Source: Bacillota bacterium (lineage in GTDB: Bacteria; Bacillota; Clostridia; Lachnospirales; Lachnospiraceae). Taken from it: a DNA stretch of 64,000 bases. The position numbers and the translations under genes are program-made. Under the pieces are notes generated by a model. The model made no database searches, was not told where the DNA came from, and worked only from the letters and a program-made list of their open reading frames with translations. The stretch covers positions 94,313 through 158,312 of the forward strand of contig JAEZVF010000075.1 in the NCBI GenBank assembly GCA_023443225.1, in the 5' to 3' direction. This document shows positions 44,600 through 53,092 of this stretch, piece after piece (position 1 is the stretch's first letter; each line of letters starts with the position of its first letter).

Positions 44600-45256
44600 A
44601 TGATTTATGATACTGTAATATTTGATTTGGATGGCACTCTTCTTAATACCCTTGAGGATATAAAAGACAGTGTGAATTTCGCATTGATGGAATTTAGCTT
44701 TCCTACCAAATCAATCATTGAAGTTAGAAAACACGTTGGAAATGGGGCACAACATTTAATGAAGCAAATGGTTCCAAATAATACAAATCCAGAGGTTTTG
44801 AATCAGTGCTTTCAGAGTTACCAACAACATTACGCCCTAAACAGCCAAAATAAAACGAAGCCATATGATGGTGTTCTTCACTTACTGAATCAATTAAAAG
44901 AAAAGAAATTGAAACTTGCTGTTGTCTCAAACAAATTTGATTCATCAGTCAAATCTTTATGTCGGGATTACTTTGCTGACTATATTCAGATAGCAATTGG
45001 TGAATCTCCTAACGTTGCAAGAAAGCCTGCGCCCGACAGTGTATATACAGTAATACGAGATTTAAATGCTGACAAAAATAAAGTAATCTATGTTGGAGAT
45101 TCCGATGTCGATGTTTATACCGCTCATAATGCAGGGATTCCCTGTATCGGCGTCACATGGGGCTTTCGTGAAAGGGAAGTATTAGAAAACGCTGGTGCAG
45201 ATTTCATTATTGATAAACCAGAAGAATTAATGGACTGTCTTTCACATAATAGATAA
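44600..45256 (+). CDS. HAD-family hydrolase, phosphoglycolate phosphatase-like
   Basis: 218 residues. Nucleophile Asp9 and acid Asp11 lie in FDLDGTLLNT. The second motif VVSNKFD, the lysine in ARKPAPD and the closing YVGDSDVDVYTAHNAG are all present, with a helical cap between about 20 and 90. The Gph/PpaX type removes phosphate from phosphoglycolate or pyrophosphate; the exact substrate is open. AAGGAG start with its own promoter. Confidence 0.87.
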   Translation: MIYDTVIFDLDGTLLNTLEDIKDSVNFALMEFSFPTKSIIEVRKHVGNGAQHLMKQMVPNNTNPEVLNQCFQSYQQHYALNSQNKTKPYDGVLHLLNQLKEKKLKLAVVSNKFDSSVKSLCRDYFADYIQIAIGESPNVARKPAPDSVYTVIRDLNADKNKVIYVGDSDVDVYTAHNAGIPCIGVTWGFREREVLENAGADFIIDKPEELMDCLSHNR

Positions 45257-45332
45257 ACCCCATCTTATTTTAATGAAGTTATAGACAAAGACAAAATAAT
45301 ATGTTAATTTAAACTGTATATGATTTTTTTTA

Positions 45333-45427
45333 AAGGGCATGTGAAAGGTTGTTCAAATATTACACATGCAAAGTTAGTAACTGGGACGGCCTCGGCACAA
45401 ACTTTAATTACACTGTAACTGCGAAAT
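45333..45427 (+). promoter_or_regulatory. Possible structured leader upstream of the unknown membrane protein
   Basis: The 183-base gap after the HAD gene contains a 7-bp hairpin (GCATGTG with CACATGC), a pairing of AAAGTT with AACTTT around a GCC-TC-GGC hairpin, and two copies of GTAACTG. It ends next to a G-rich ribosome-binding site. It is more GC-rich than the other gaps. No known riboswitch could be assigned. Confidence 0.3.
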
Positions 45428-45439
45428 ATGGGGGTAGCT

Positions 45440-45883
45440 ATGAACTTAAACATACAAAGTAAATATCTTAAGAAACACATAAAGTTTGCATTATTTGCTA
45501 CCTTTACCCTTTCATTCACCCTTTACCCATTTACGAAATCACCCAATACAAAGACAGTTACAACTGCTTCATGCAAAACTAGTAAAACAACCGGCATGGA
45601 TAAACCATCCACCCGAACTGTTTACCATTCAACTCATCAATTTCTACCTGCAAAACAAAACCTGTCTGTATTTGAATATATTCAAGAAATAGGGAAGGAT
45701 AACAAACAGTTATGGCATACTTTACAACAAAATACAGCGCTAATCTTGTTGTTTGGTATGAGTTTCTTGATTTATGCCTTCCTGTCTTCTTTTCGCAGGA
45801 TAACAAAACATGTTTCTATTCTTGCTTTGTCCATTGGAGGACATGCTCCTCCTTACGTCTTTTTTCTTAAGGAATATGATTAA
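45440..45883 (+). CDS. Unknown two-segment membrane protein upstream of secD
   Basis: 147 residues. An N-terminal signal-anchor-like segment (about 17-30), then a polar stretch rich in T, S and K with one cysteine, then a second membrane segment (about 98-112) followed by basic and GGHAPPY residues. No family recognised. The start is the ATG at 45440 with a run of five G before it; the upstream ATG at 45428 lies within that site. It is 98 bases upstream of secD and might be cotranscribed with secDF. Confidence 0.5.
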   Translation: MNLNIQSKYLKKHIKFALFATFTLSFTLYPFTKSPNTKTVTTASCKTSKTTGMDKPSTRTVYHSTHQFLPAKQNLSVFEYIQEIGKDNKQLWHTLQQNTALILLFGMSFLIYAFLSSFRRITKHVSILALSIGGHAPPYVFFLKEYD

Positions 45884-45981
45884 AGTATCAAAATCACTTT
45901 TAGTGTTTTAATACAAAATAACTTTTTGACATTTTAATCCTAAAAGACGAATTAAAAATAAATTATAGAAAGGTATTAAAA

Positions 45982-47244
45982 ATGAGAAATAAAAAACCAG
46001 TATTTTTTATTGTTTTAGTTATAGCTTTAGTTATGGCTTACTGTGCTGTTTTCATTGGTGCTCCGGATATGCGATTTGGTATTGATATTCGCGGCGGCGT
46101 TGACGCAACCTATGAACCTGTGGGCCTTGATCGTAAGGCTACTTCTGGAGAGTTAGAGTCTGCCCGTACGATTATTGAAACACGCCTTGATGCAAAAAAT
46201 ATTCTAGATCGAGATGTAATTATTGATAAAGATAATGGTTCTATTATTGTACGTTTCCCGTGGAAAGCAGAGGAAACTGACTTTGATCCACAAAAAGCTA
46301 TGACAGAATTAGGAGAAACTGCACAGCTTACTTTCCGCGATGACGAAGGAAATATTCTTGTAACTGGCTCCAATGTAGTAAACAGCGAACCCGGCAGATA
46401 CCCAAGTAACGGGGGAAATGTATTAAAAGCAGGACAATATGTTGTGTCACTTACTTTCGACGAAAAAGGAAAACAACTCTTTAGTGATGCAACAGAAAAG
46501 CTTATTGGTAAAAATATCAGTATTTACATGGATGATACTTTAATACAGACAGCAATTGTCTCAGCACATATAACAGGTGGAGAAGCAATCATTGATGGAA
46601 TGGAGAATTATGATGTGGCTAAGAGTCTTTCTGATAAGATTAATTCTGGTTCTCTTCCATTTTCCATGACTACAAAGAATCATTCTACCATTAGTCCATC
46701 TCTTGGTAAAGGTGCTCTTAACGTTATGGTTTACGCAGGCCTCATTGCATTTTGCATTATTTGTGTTCTGCTAATTTTCTATTACCGCCTTCCTGGCTTT
46801 GTTGCATGCATCTCACTAATGATTCAGATAGCAGGACAAATACTGGCCATTTCGATTCCACAGGTAACACTTACTCTAACTGGTATCGCCGGTGTTATTT
46901 TATCTATCGGTATGGGTGTCGATGCAAACGTAATTATTTCAGAGCGTATTAGTGAAGAAATCAAATCCGGAAAAACTGTTCGTTCCGCTATAACTTCTGG
47001 CTTTAAGGGTGCATTCACTTCCGTATTTGATGGAAATATTACAGTGTTAATCGTTGGTGTCATATTGATGATCTTCGGTTCCGGTTCACTGTTATCTTTT
47101 GCATACTCTTTACTAACCGGTATTTTCTTCAATTTCGTTGCCGGCGTGACTGCTTCCAGACTAATGATTTGGTCCTTGAGTGAATTCAAGGCTTTACGTA
47201 AGCCTTCACTTTATACGTGTAAGTCAAGGAGGATAACATTATGA
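45982..47244 (+). CDS. secD: Protein translocase subunit SecD
   Basis: 420 residues. It uses the proton-motive force with SecF to help pull secreted proteins out of SecYEG. One N-terminal segment with DMRFGIDIRGGVDATYE (D-x-x-GG-type SecD signature), a periplasmic part, and five C-terminal segments. GMGVDANVIISERISEEI is the conserved transmembrane motif. Shorter than E. coli SecD (615), as usual in Clostridia. Its stop overlaps the secF start as ATGA. Confidence 0.95.
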   Translation: MRNKKPVFFIVLVIALVMAYCAVFIGAPDMRFGIDIRGGVDATYEPVGLDRKATSGELESARTIIETRLDAKNILDRDVIIDKDNGSIIVRFPWKAEETDFDPQKAMTELGETAQLTFRDDEGNILVTGSNVVNSEPGRYPSNGGNVLKAGQYVVSLTFDEKGKQLFSDATEKLIGKNISIYMDDTLIQTAIVSAHITGGEAIIDGMENYDVAKSLSDKINSGSLPFSMTTKNHSTISPSLGKGALNVMVYAGLIAFCIICVLLIFYYRLPGFVACISLMIQIAGQILAISIPQVTLTLTGIAGVILSIGMGVDANVIISERISEEIKSGKTVRSAITSGFKGAFTSVFDGNITVLIVGVILMIFGSGSLLSFAYSLLTGIFFNFVAGVTASRLMIWSLSEFKALRKPSLYTCKSRRITL

Positions 47245-48191
47245 GTAAAAATGTAACTATAAGTAGTAGTAATAAAATAATAAACTTTTACCAAAAGCGT
47301 TGGATCTTCTTTTCAATTTCACTAATTATTATGGTGATTGGAATTGTTAGTCTGATAACGAAAGGTGCGCAGCTTGACATACAATTTAAGGGTGGTGCCT
47401 TACTAAAATATACTTATGTAGGTGATCTGAATGCAGACAATGCCGCTGATGTAGTTACTAAATTGCTTGACAGACCAGTAACAGCACAGACTACTACTGA
47501 TTTATCTACTGGCGCAAACCGTCTAATCATTAATATTTCAGGGAATTACGGTATTGAATCGGAATTGCAAGATAAATTAGAAGATGAATTAATTAAAGAA
47601 TTCCCGAACTCCAAATTGGAGATGGAAGCGTCATCCATGGTTCAACCATTCTTTGGACAACAATTTTTAAGAAAAGGAATTACAGCAATTCTTCTTTCTG
47701 CAGCATTAGTAATGATATATGTTTGGATACGTTTTAATAAAATAGGTGGACTATCTGCCGGAGTTATGGCTTTGGTTGCCTTATTCCATGATCTTTTGGT
47801 TGTATTCTTTACTTATGTAATATTCCAGATTCCGATTGGTGACTCCTTTATAGCGGTTGCACTCAGTATTATTGGTTACTCTATCAATGATACGATAGTC
47901 ATTTATGACAGAATCCGTGAAAATGCTACGATAAATCCTGGTCTACCTATTGAAAAAATAACAAATCTATCCATCACTCAATCCATGTCACGCTCCATTA
48001 ATACCAACATTGCGGTATTAATCAGTGTAAGTATGATATTTATTCTTGCTTTTGCAAACAGTATAGATTCCGTACAAAGCTTTGCATTGCCAATGGCAAT
48101 AGGTTCTATCAGTGGTTGCTATTCCACTATATGCATTGCAGGTCCTCTCTGGGTTACATGGAAAAAGAGAAAAAAAGCAGTAGTTGAATAA
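47241..48191 (+). CDS. secF: Protein translocase subunit SecF
   Basis: 316 residues with about six membrane segments. It carries the SecF signature KGGALLKY near residue 49 and the transmembrane motif IGYSINDTIVIYDRIREN (about 212-229). AAGGAGG lies inside the end of secD and the genes overlap by four bases, so translation is coupled. It ends before a strong bidirectional terminator. Confidence 0.95.
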   Translation: MSKNVTISSSNKIINFYQKRWIFFSISLIIMVIGIVSLITKGAQLDIQFKGGALLKYTYVGDLNADNAADVVTKLLDRPVTAQTTTDLSTGANRLIINISGNYGIESELQDKLEDELIKEFPNSKLEMEASSMVQPFFGQQFLRKGITAILLSAALVMIYVWIRFNKIGGLSAGVMALVALFHDLLVVFFTYVIFQIPIGDSFIAVALSIIGYSINDTIVIYDRIRENATINPGLPIEKITNLSITQSMSRSINTNIAVLISVSMIFILAFANSIDSVQSFALPMAIGSISGCYSTICIAGPLWVTWKKRKKAVVE

Positions 48192-48234
48192 TTTTGTAAC
48201 AATCTGAAATATAGTTACTTTGGATGTGAATATG

Positions 48235-48273
48235 AAAAAGTGGTTTAACCAATGAGTTTAAACCACTTTTTTT
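48235..48273. terminator. Bidirectional terminator between secF and flavodoxin gene
   Basis: AAAAAGTGGTTTAA and its complement form a long stem with an A-run before and seven T after. It serves the convergent secF (plus) and flavodoxin (minus) transcripts. Confidence 0.92.
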
Positions 48274-48319
48274 AATCATTCCTCTGTGTATCTTATAGGA
48301 TTAACATATCTACCTATTT

Positions 48320-48775
48320 CTAAAGCAACACTGTCTTTTCAAAGAATTGTAATACTCTATCTATATCCTCTTCTGTTGGATGTCCTTTACTTGTTCCACC
48401 AAGTAATTTGAATAGTCCATAGGTATCATATCCACGGCAATGAAAACTAGCCAAAACATTTACCTTGTTTGCAGCTAAATATTCATGAATATTTTTATTA
48501 TATTTTGGATTTCCGCTACCACTAGTACTAATTATAAAGGAAGATTTATGGGTAAGTAAACTCATATTTTCGTTAATGAAATCCCATATAGACTGATGTA
48601 ACTTAGCCATATAAACACCAGAAGCAAATCCAACAACTGTATACTTTTTAAGATCCACTTCATGACAATCTGGTACTGTGATTAAATCCACCGAATATTT
48701 TCTCTCAATTGCATCTAATAACTTTTTTGTATTAAAATGATGCTCGGAATGATAAATAATTGCCACCTTATCCAT
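48320..48775 (-). CDS. Flavodoxin-fold protein
   Basis: 151 residues. FMN phosphate loop IYHSEHHFNTKK at residues 7-18, VGFASGVY near 48, and SFIISTSGSGNPKYN near 80. FHCRGYDTYG and KGHPTEEDI near the end match the same family as the flavodoxin at 8958. It starts 2 bases after the FMN-binding protein gene, in an operon headed by a TetR regulator. It probably shuttles electrons to or from that membrane flavoprotein. Confidence 0.85.
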   Translation of the reverse strand: MDKVAIIYHSEHHFNTKKLLDAIERKYSVDLITVPDCHEVDLKKYTVVGFASGVYMAKLHQSIWDFINENMSLLTHKSSFIISTSGSGNPKYNKNIHEYLAANKVNVLASFHCRGYDTYGLFKLLGGTSKGHPTEEDIDRVLQFFEKTVLL

Positions 48776-48777
48776 GA

Positions 48778-49446
48778 TTATTCTCCCTTCGCTAAAGCAT
48801 TTTCTACCGCTTTTTCTATTACAAGGCTTGAGTTAGTTGCACCACTGATAGCATCAACCTTAGTATTTTGTTGTTCTATAATATTACTTACTATCTTCTC
48901 AGCTGGAGTTCCTCTTTCATTATCATGCTCAAGTATAACAATATTTAATATTTGTCCATTATTAACGGTAATACTCACTTTTGCGTATATATATCCGGCA
49001 TCATATTCCCCTTCGTACGACCCATCTTTTGCATTACTTGCATCCATCCCAGTAACATTGATTGTTGATATATTGCTTTTATAAGAAAAGAAATCTACAT
49101 AATATAAAATAATATGACAAATACTAAAGAACACTATAAAAAATGCAATCTTTCTGTGTAACAGAATCCATTTACTTTTGATTTTCTTTCTAAAACAATA
49201 TCCTACTGCCATATATAGCAACAATACAGCTGTAATAATCCCAGTAGCAACCACCATTACACTTCTTGTTGACCATACATCTAATGTTAAAAGAAAATGA
49301 ACTGTTATTACTACTAATACAAAAATACCACATGGGTTATGTATCTTTCGTAAAAACGCTTCTACAGTATGCCATTTTAACTTTCTTGCTATTAGTTTAA
49401 AATAAAGAAATACACATATTATTGCAGCTGTTATACCCCAAATCAT
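48778..49446 (-). CDS. Membrane protein with ferric-reductase-like helices and FMN-binding domain
   Basis: 222 residues. About four membrane segments in the first 125 residues contain histidines (VITVHFLL, LLHRKIAF, FSICHIILYY) like heme-binding or ferric reductase-like helices. An extracytoplasmic FMN_bind domain follows, with DGSYEGEYDAGYIYAKV and the flavinylation motif DAISGAT, whose Thr is the usual covalent FMN acceptor for ApbE. This suggests extracytosolic flavin-based electron transfer. No ApbE is encoded in the window. AGGAG start; it sits between tetR and flavodoxin genes. Confidence 0.82.
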   Translation of the reverse strand: MIWGITAAIICVFLYFKLIARKLKWHTVEAFLRKIHNPCGIFVLVVITVHFLLTLDVWSTRSVMVVATGIITAVLLLYMAVGYCFRKKIKSKWILLHRKIAFFIVFFSICHIILYYVDFFSYKSNISTINVTGMDASNAKDGSYEGEYDAGYIYAKVSITVNNGQILNIVILEHDNERGTPAEKIVSNIIEQQNTKVDAISGATNSSLVIEKAVENALAKGE

Positions 49447-49455
49447 GGTTCTCTC

Positions 49456-50088
49456 CTATCTCATAATGGATTTTAAGAGCATCATAAAACCAAACTCTGT
49501 ATAATCTGTTGCTTGCATATTTAATCTAATTTTTAGGTATTCCTGCTTTCTATTTGCAAAACGAATCGTTTCACTAATTCCGGACCAGAGATATAATACA
49601 GTAGGAATTAATTCGATATCATCCCGAATAAATTTACACACTACCCCTTTTTGTAAAAGATCTTTCACTATGTCATTTATGTTTTCTCCAACTTCATAGA
49701 TCTTATATAAAATGTTTCTTTCTTCTATATCCTTTTGAGTGATTTTTATCTCTCCCAGCATTGCTTCATAATAAACTGGATATCTTTCTTGATACTTCAC
49801 TAATTCCCTACAAATAGATAAATAGCAAGAAGTAAAATCTTTAAAATTATGTATGCACTCTTCAAGTATATCTTTCATCATACACATTTGTTCATACAAT
49901 ATGGTATTTAAGATTTCATCCTTACTATTAAAATAGACATACAATGTTGATTTACTATAATCCGCTTCCTTGGCAATATCATCTACCGTTGTAGCTGCAA
50001 TCCCTTTTCTTTCAAATAACTCTCTTGCGGCCGTTAGCATGTTATCCCTATTGAATTGGACTAATGCCTCTTTTCTTTTGTTGCCCAA
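49456..50088 (-). CDS. TetR-family transcriptional regulator
   Basis: About 210 residues. N-terminal helix-turn-helix is TVDDIAKEADYSKSTLYVYF (about residues 34-53), followed by an all-helical ligand domain. The frame can begin with GTG at 50097, but that codon is part of the GAGGTG ribosome-binding site; TTG at 50088 has better spacing. It is first in the regulator-FMN protein-flavodoxin operon, so it probably represses its own operon. Confidence 0.88.
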   Translation of the reverse strand: MGNKRKEALVQFNRDNMLTAARELFERKGIAATTVDDIAKEADYSKSTLYVYFNSKDEILNTILYEQMCMMKDILEECIHNFKDFTSCYLSICRELVKYQERYPVYYEAMLGEIKITQKDIEERNILYKIYEVGENINDIVKDLLQKGVVCKFIRDDIELIPTVLYLWSGISETIRFANRKQEYLKIRLNMQATDYTEFGFMMLLKSIMR

Positions 50089-50125
50089 TTCTTTCACCTC
50101 ACTTTATCAGACTTATGTTTTATTT

Positions 50126-50154
50126 ATTGTACTATAAGTTCGATTTAGCGTCAA
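50126..50154 (-). promoter_or_regulatory. Promoter for the tetR redox operon
   Basis: On the minus strand, TTGACG (50149-50154) and TACAAT (50126-50131), 17 bases apart. ACTTAT (50111-50116) and ATAAGT (50134-50139) form an inverted repeat across the -10 box and could be the TetR operator. Confidence 0.65.
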
Positions 50155-50205
50155 GTTAAATTTGTTATAATTTACCTTTGCAATGAAGAAGCTGTGTCAA
50201 TACAG

Positions 50206-50252
50206 AAAACCCGCCAAGTCCAACTTCAAAAGTATTAGACTGGCGGGTTTTT
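50206..50252. terminator. Bidirectional terminator after the small Cys-rich gene
   Basis: AACCCGCCA-A-GTC pairs with GACTGGCGGGTT, with A-run and T-run flanks. It begins about 10 bases after the stop at 50263. Confidence 0.85.
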
Positions 50253-50262
50253 CTTTATTATA

Positions 50263-50442
50263 CTACATTTGTTTCCGAACTATTTTATATTCATCATCAA
50301 ATTGAAAATACGGACAATTATCAAAGGTATTTCCCATAAACCTTGCCATTTCATCTTCATCTAAATTGACCAGACAGATGAAGCAGTCATACTCTTCGTC
50401 ATATACATAGTTGGTACAACATTCACAATTTGACTTACCCAT
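50263..50442 (-). CDS. Small cysteine-rich protein, 59 residues (DUF6472-like)
   Basis: ATG at 50442 with GGAGG nine bases upstream, stop TAG at 50263. Six cysteines: Cys6, Cys8, Cys9, Cys20, Cys23 and Cys43, embedded in MGKSNCECC, DCFICLVNLDEDE and NCPYFQFDDEYK. The arrangement suggests a zinc-ribbon-like fold with an acidic centre and a basic end. I recognise it as the type of short protein common in Lachnospiraceae, with no known function. It lies 18 bases after the PHP phosphatase gene and may be cotranscribed. Confidence 0.8.
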   Translation of the reverse strand: MGKSNCECCTNYVYDEEYDCFICLVNLDEDEMARFMGNTFDNCPYFQFDDEYKIVRKQM

Positions 50443-50460
50443 AATGATATTCCTCCAAAC

Positions 50461-51189
50461 TTAGTGCTGTAGCTTCTTTTTTAATTTCAGGAATCCCATT
50501 AATTTATCTACTGACGTATTTATGATCAATTCCTGTGGAAATTCGGTCAATTCAATTATCTTCTGAGCGCATTCAAAATCCCCTACATCATTGGCAATAT
50601 GAGCATCACTTCCGATTACGATCGGTACATCATACTTTTTGCATAGGTTTAACATAGTAATATCATTGTTGTCAGAATTCTTTCGAAAACCACCTGGTTT
50701 CAAAGAACTATTATTCAATTCCAATAGAACATGATGGTCCCTCGCTGCTTTTACCAATGTTTCATAATCGACAGGATACCTCATGTCATCTGGATGTCCA
50801 ATGATATTCACATAGGGATTCTTCATAGCCTCCACAACTGCATTTGTATTTTCTTCCATTGTGCCTGGTTTAACAATACCGATATGCATGCTAGCAATTA
50901 TAATATCTAGTACTTTATAAGTGTAATCATTCATATCAAGATGTCCTTCATAATCCATTATATTTAATTCGGATCCTAACAATAGCTTTACTCCCATCAT
51001 CTCCCTGGGAACAACTCTCAAGTTAGCAAAGTATATTTCTGTACAGCTTCCTGGCATGGAAGAACCATGCTCTGTAATCGCTAATAACTCCAATTTCCGA
51101 TCTTTTGCTGCTTCTACCATTTCTTTTATAGTACTATAGGCATGACCACTTGCCAGGGTATGACTATGGGTATCTAATACATATTTCAT
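50461..51189 (-). CDS. PHP-domain phosphatase (YcdX type)
   Basis: 242 residues. Metal-binding motifs of the PHP family are all visible: DTHSHT (residues 6-11), TEHGSSMPG (about 39), LLGSELNI, ASMHIG (about 100), IIGHPDDMRYP (about 129) and VIGSDAHIAND (about 192). Such proteins are trinuclear zinc phosphatases; the biological substrate of this subgroup is unknown, and histidinol-phosphatase is one alternative. AAAGG start; upstream is the membrane phosphodiesterase gene. Confidence 0.85.
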   Translation of the reverse strand: MKYVLDTHSHTLASGHAYSTIKEMVEAAKDRKLELLAITEHGSSMPGSCTEIYFANLRVVPREMMGVKLLLGSELNIMDYEGHLDMNDYTYKVLDIIIASMHIGIVKPGTMEENTNAVVEAMKNPYVNIIGHPDDMRYPVDYETLVKAARDHHVLLELNNSSLKPGGFRKNSDNNDITMLNLCKKYDVPIVIGSDAHIANDVGDFECAQKIIELTEFPQELIINTSVDKLMGFLKLKKKLQH

Positions 51190-51250
51190 TTTACTTTTTC
51201 CTTTCTTGTGTACAATGAATCGTCATTTGTGATTTATTCTAAACTCCTAA

Positions 51251-53092
51251 CTAATACGTAAGCATCATTCGAAATAAAGTAACAATAAGCCAGTTTGATT
51301 CATCCTGATATAGAATTTCTTTTGCATAGGATGGATCATCTGTAATAATATTATCAACTCCAAGATTTTTCATTCTTTCCAGCTCACTCTTTGTATTAAC
51401 TGTCCATACATGAATTTCTTTACCATGCTCATGTACTGACTTTAATAGTTTTTCAGAGATAAAATAATTATTTATACTAAAAAAATCAATATTATCACTT
51501 TCATAAAGTTTTGGTTCAATTCGATAAGTAATATATCCTGTTCTTATCTTAGTATTTAGTTCTTTAACATTTTCCAGCAGCTTAAGACTCGAACTGCTAA
51601 TCACACATTGATTTTCCATATCATATTCTTCAATCAATTTCACTACTCGTTCTTCTAAACCGTCCATTTGTTTGTCATATTTTAAATCTAGATTTATATT
51701 AATCTGACCTTTACACAACTCAAATACTTCCCGTAAAGTTGGTATTTTAGTACCCGCAAAGGATTCATCCATCCAGGAACCTGCATCTAATGAAGATATC
51801 TCGTTGTATTCAACGTTCCAGATGTTTTTATTCAAGCCGGTAGTACGCTTTAAGTTCTCATCATGAAGCAATACCAGCTCCCCATCCATCGTCTGCCTTA
51901 CATCTATTTCTACATAGTCTGCCTGCTCTTCCATGGATTTTTCTATGGCCGGAATCGTATTTTCCGGTACATCATTTGAAAACCCCCGATGAGAAGTGAC
52001 TTTTATCATATCGAAGTCAACAAAAACCAAAGGAGCATCATTTTTTATTATATCAAAAGCCATATAAATACTTGTCATAAAAAAAACAGAGCAAAATATA
52101 ATTATTAATTTCTTATATGATTTTAAACGCAAAAAAACCGTATCAACAGAACTATCAAAATGGAAATATTCATTTTCTTCTTTCTTATATTGATAAAACA
52201 AATGTGTAAATAAAGCAAAATTTGCTATGATTCCGATAAAAAACATAATTAGGGATAGATAGTTGTTTGCTTTCTCGTTGATAGTGATAAAGGTAACTAT
52301 CGCAAGATTCTTTTCTACAAATCCTATTACTAGTAAAGCTGAAAAGAGTAAAACAACAATACGTAATAAATAAACTAGAATCCCGATGGAAATATTCCAT
52401 CCAAGGATATAGAAGAATGCTCGTACTGCCCTTTTTCTTTTTAGTTTCTTACTAAGTGTACCTATTTCTTTATAGCTTTTCCCTTCAATGAGACTGTACT
52501 GGAAAACAAACAATCTTCGGAACATCAATAAAAACAGAAAGATACCTAAACTAATAATAATCGGTATAAGAAATGTATATTCTTTCAGATATTTTGACGC
52601 ATATCGAAATAAGGTGAAATTTTTTAAAATAAATACTAGAAAAGGTATGTTATACAATAAAGCAAATAACCATACCGTAGGAATCAAAGTGAAGTTTCTA
52701 TGTAACAGGGTTACAATTAGTCTTTTAAAAGACAGATAAAATACGGGAAGTAGTCTTGGTGTTTGCCCATTTTCTATAACGGAATAAAAAGTAACGAGAA
52801 ATGCTGCTTCGTACAAGAGAAAAATCCCGATAAAAAAGAATAAGAAAATAAGTGTTATAATAGTAAACGGATTTAATACAAACGGTATGAAGTTATTGAT
52901 TGTAATATAAGAAAATTCCGACAAGGAACGGGCAAAATTTAGAATATGGCGGATAAACGGTATCAGTAAAAACATAACCACTACAAGCAAAATACTTTGT
53001 CCCAGCAGTAATGAAAAAATATGTTTAAAAATTAGACGAAACGAATTAGATAACATCCGTGGTTTGTTTTTCTTTCCTTCATTTAATATCAT
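51251..53092 (-). CDS. Membrane-anchored glycerophosphodiester phosphodiesterase
   Basis: 613 residues. The first 340 hold about seven membrane segments (GDPD-associated membrane domain). The rest is a GDPD domain with catalytic HRGFSNDVPENTIPA (about 365), YVEIDVRQTMDGELVLLHD and TGYITYRIEP. It splits glycerophosphodiesters, from phospholipid head groups or lipoteichoic acid, at the outer face. The ATG at 53092 overlaps the stop of the preceding ATP-grasp gene as ATGA, with GGAG six bases before it, so translation is coupled. Confidence 0.88.
   Translation of the reverse strand: MILNEGKKNKPRMLSNSFRLIFKHIFSLLLGQSILLVVVMFLLIPFIRHILNFARSLSEFSYITINNFIPFVLNPFTIITLIFLFFFIGIFLLYEAAFLVTFYSVIENGQTPRLLPVFYLSFKRLIVTLLHRNFTLIPTVWLFALLYNIPFLVFILKNFTLFRYASKYLKEYTFLIPIIISLGIFLFLLMFRRLFVFQYSLIEGKSYKEIGTLSKKLKRKRAVRAFFYILGWNISIGILVYLLRIVVLLFSALLVIGFVEKNLAIVTFITINEKANNYLSLIMFFIGIIANFALFTHLFYQYKKEENEYFHFDSSVDTVFLRLKSYKKLIIIFCSVFFMTSIYMAFDIIKNDAPLVFVDFDMIKVTSHRGFSNDVPENTIPAIEKSMEEQADYVEIDVRQTMDGELVLLHDENLKRTTGLNKNIWNVEYNEISSLDAGSWMDESFAGTKIPTLREVFELCKGQININLDLKYDKQMDGLEERVVKLIEEYDMENQCVISSSSLKLLENVKELNTKIRTGYITYRIEPKLYESDNIDFFSINNYFISEKLLKSVHEHGKEIHVWTVNTKSELERMKNLGVDNIITDDPSYAKEILYQDESNWLIVTLFRMMLTY

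Noticed and set aside
45333..45427. c-di-GMP-I (GEMM) or c-di-AMP riboswitch upstream of the unknown membrane protein
   Set aside because: Fragments such as GCAAAG and GGTAGC look suggestive, but the conserved cores of these riboswitches are not present in the right order.
45884..45981. SCIFF peptide gene next to secDF, as found in many Clostridia
   Set aside because: No short cysteine-rich frame occurs in the gaps around secD and secF.
8958..48775. Recent duplication of the two flavodoxin genes (8958 and 48320)
   Set aside because: They share motifs but differ widely in sequence and context, so they are older paralogues rather than a recent copy.
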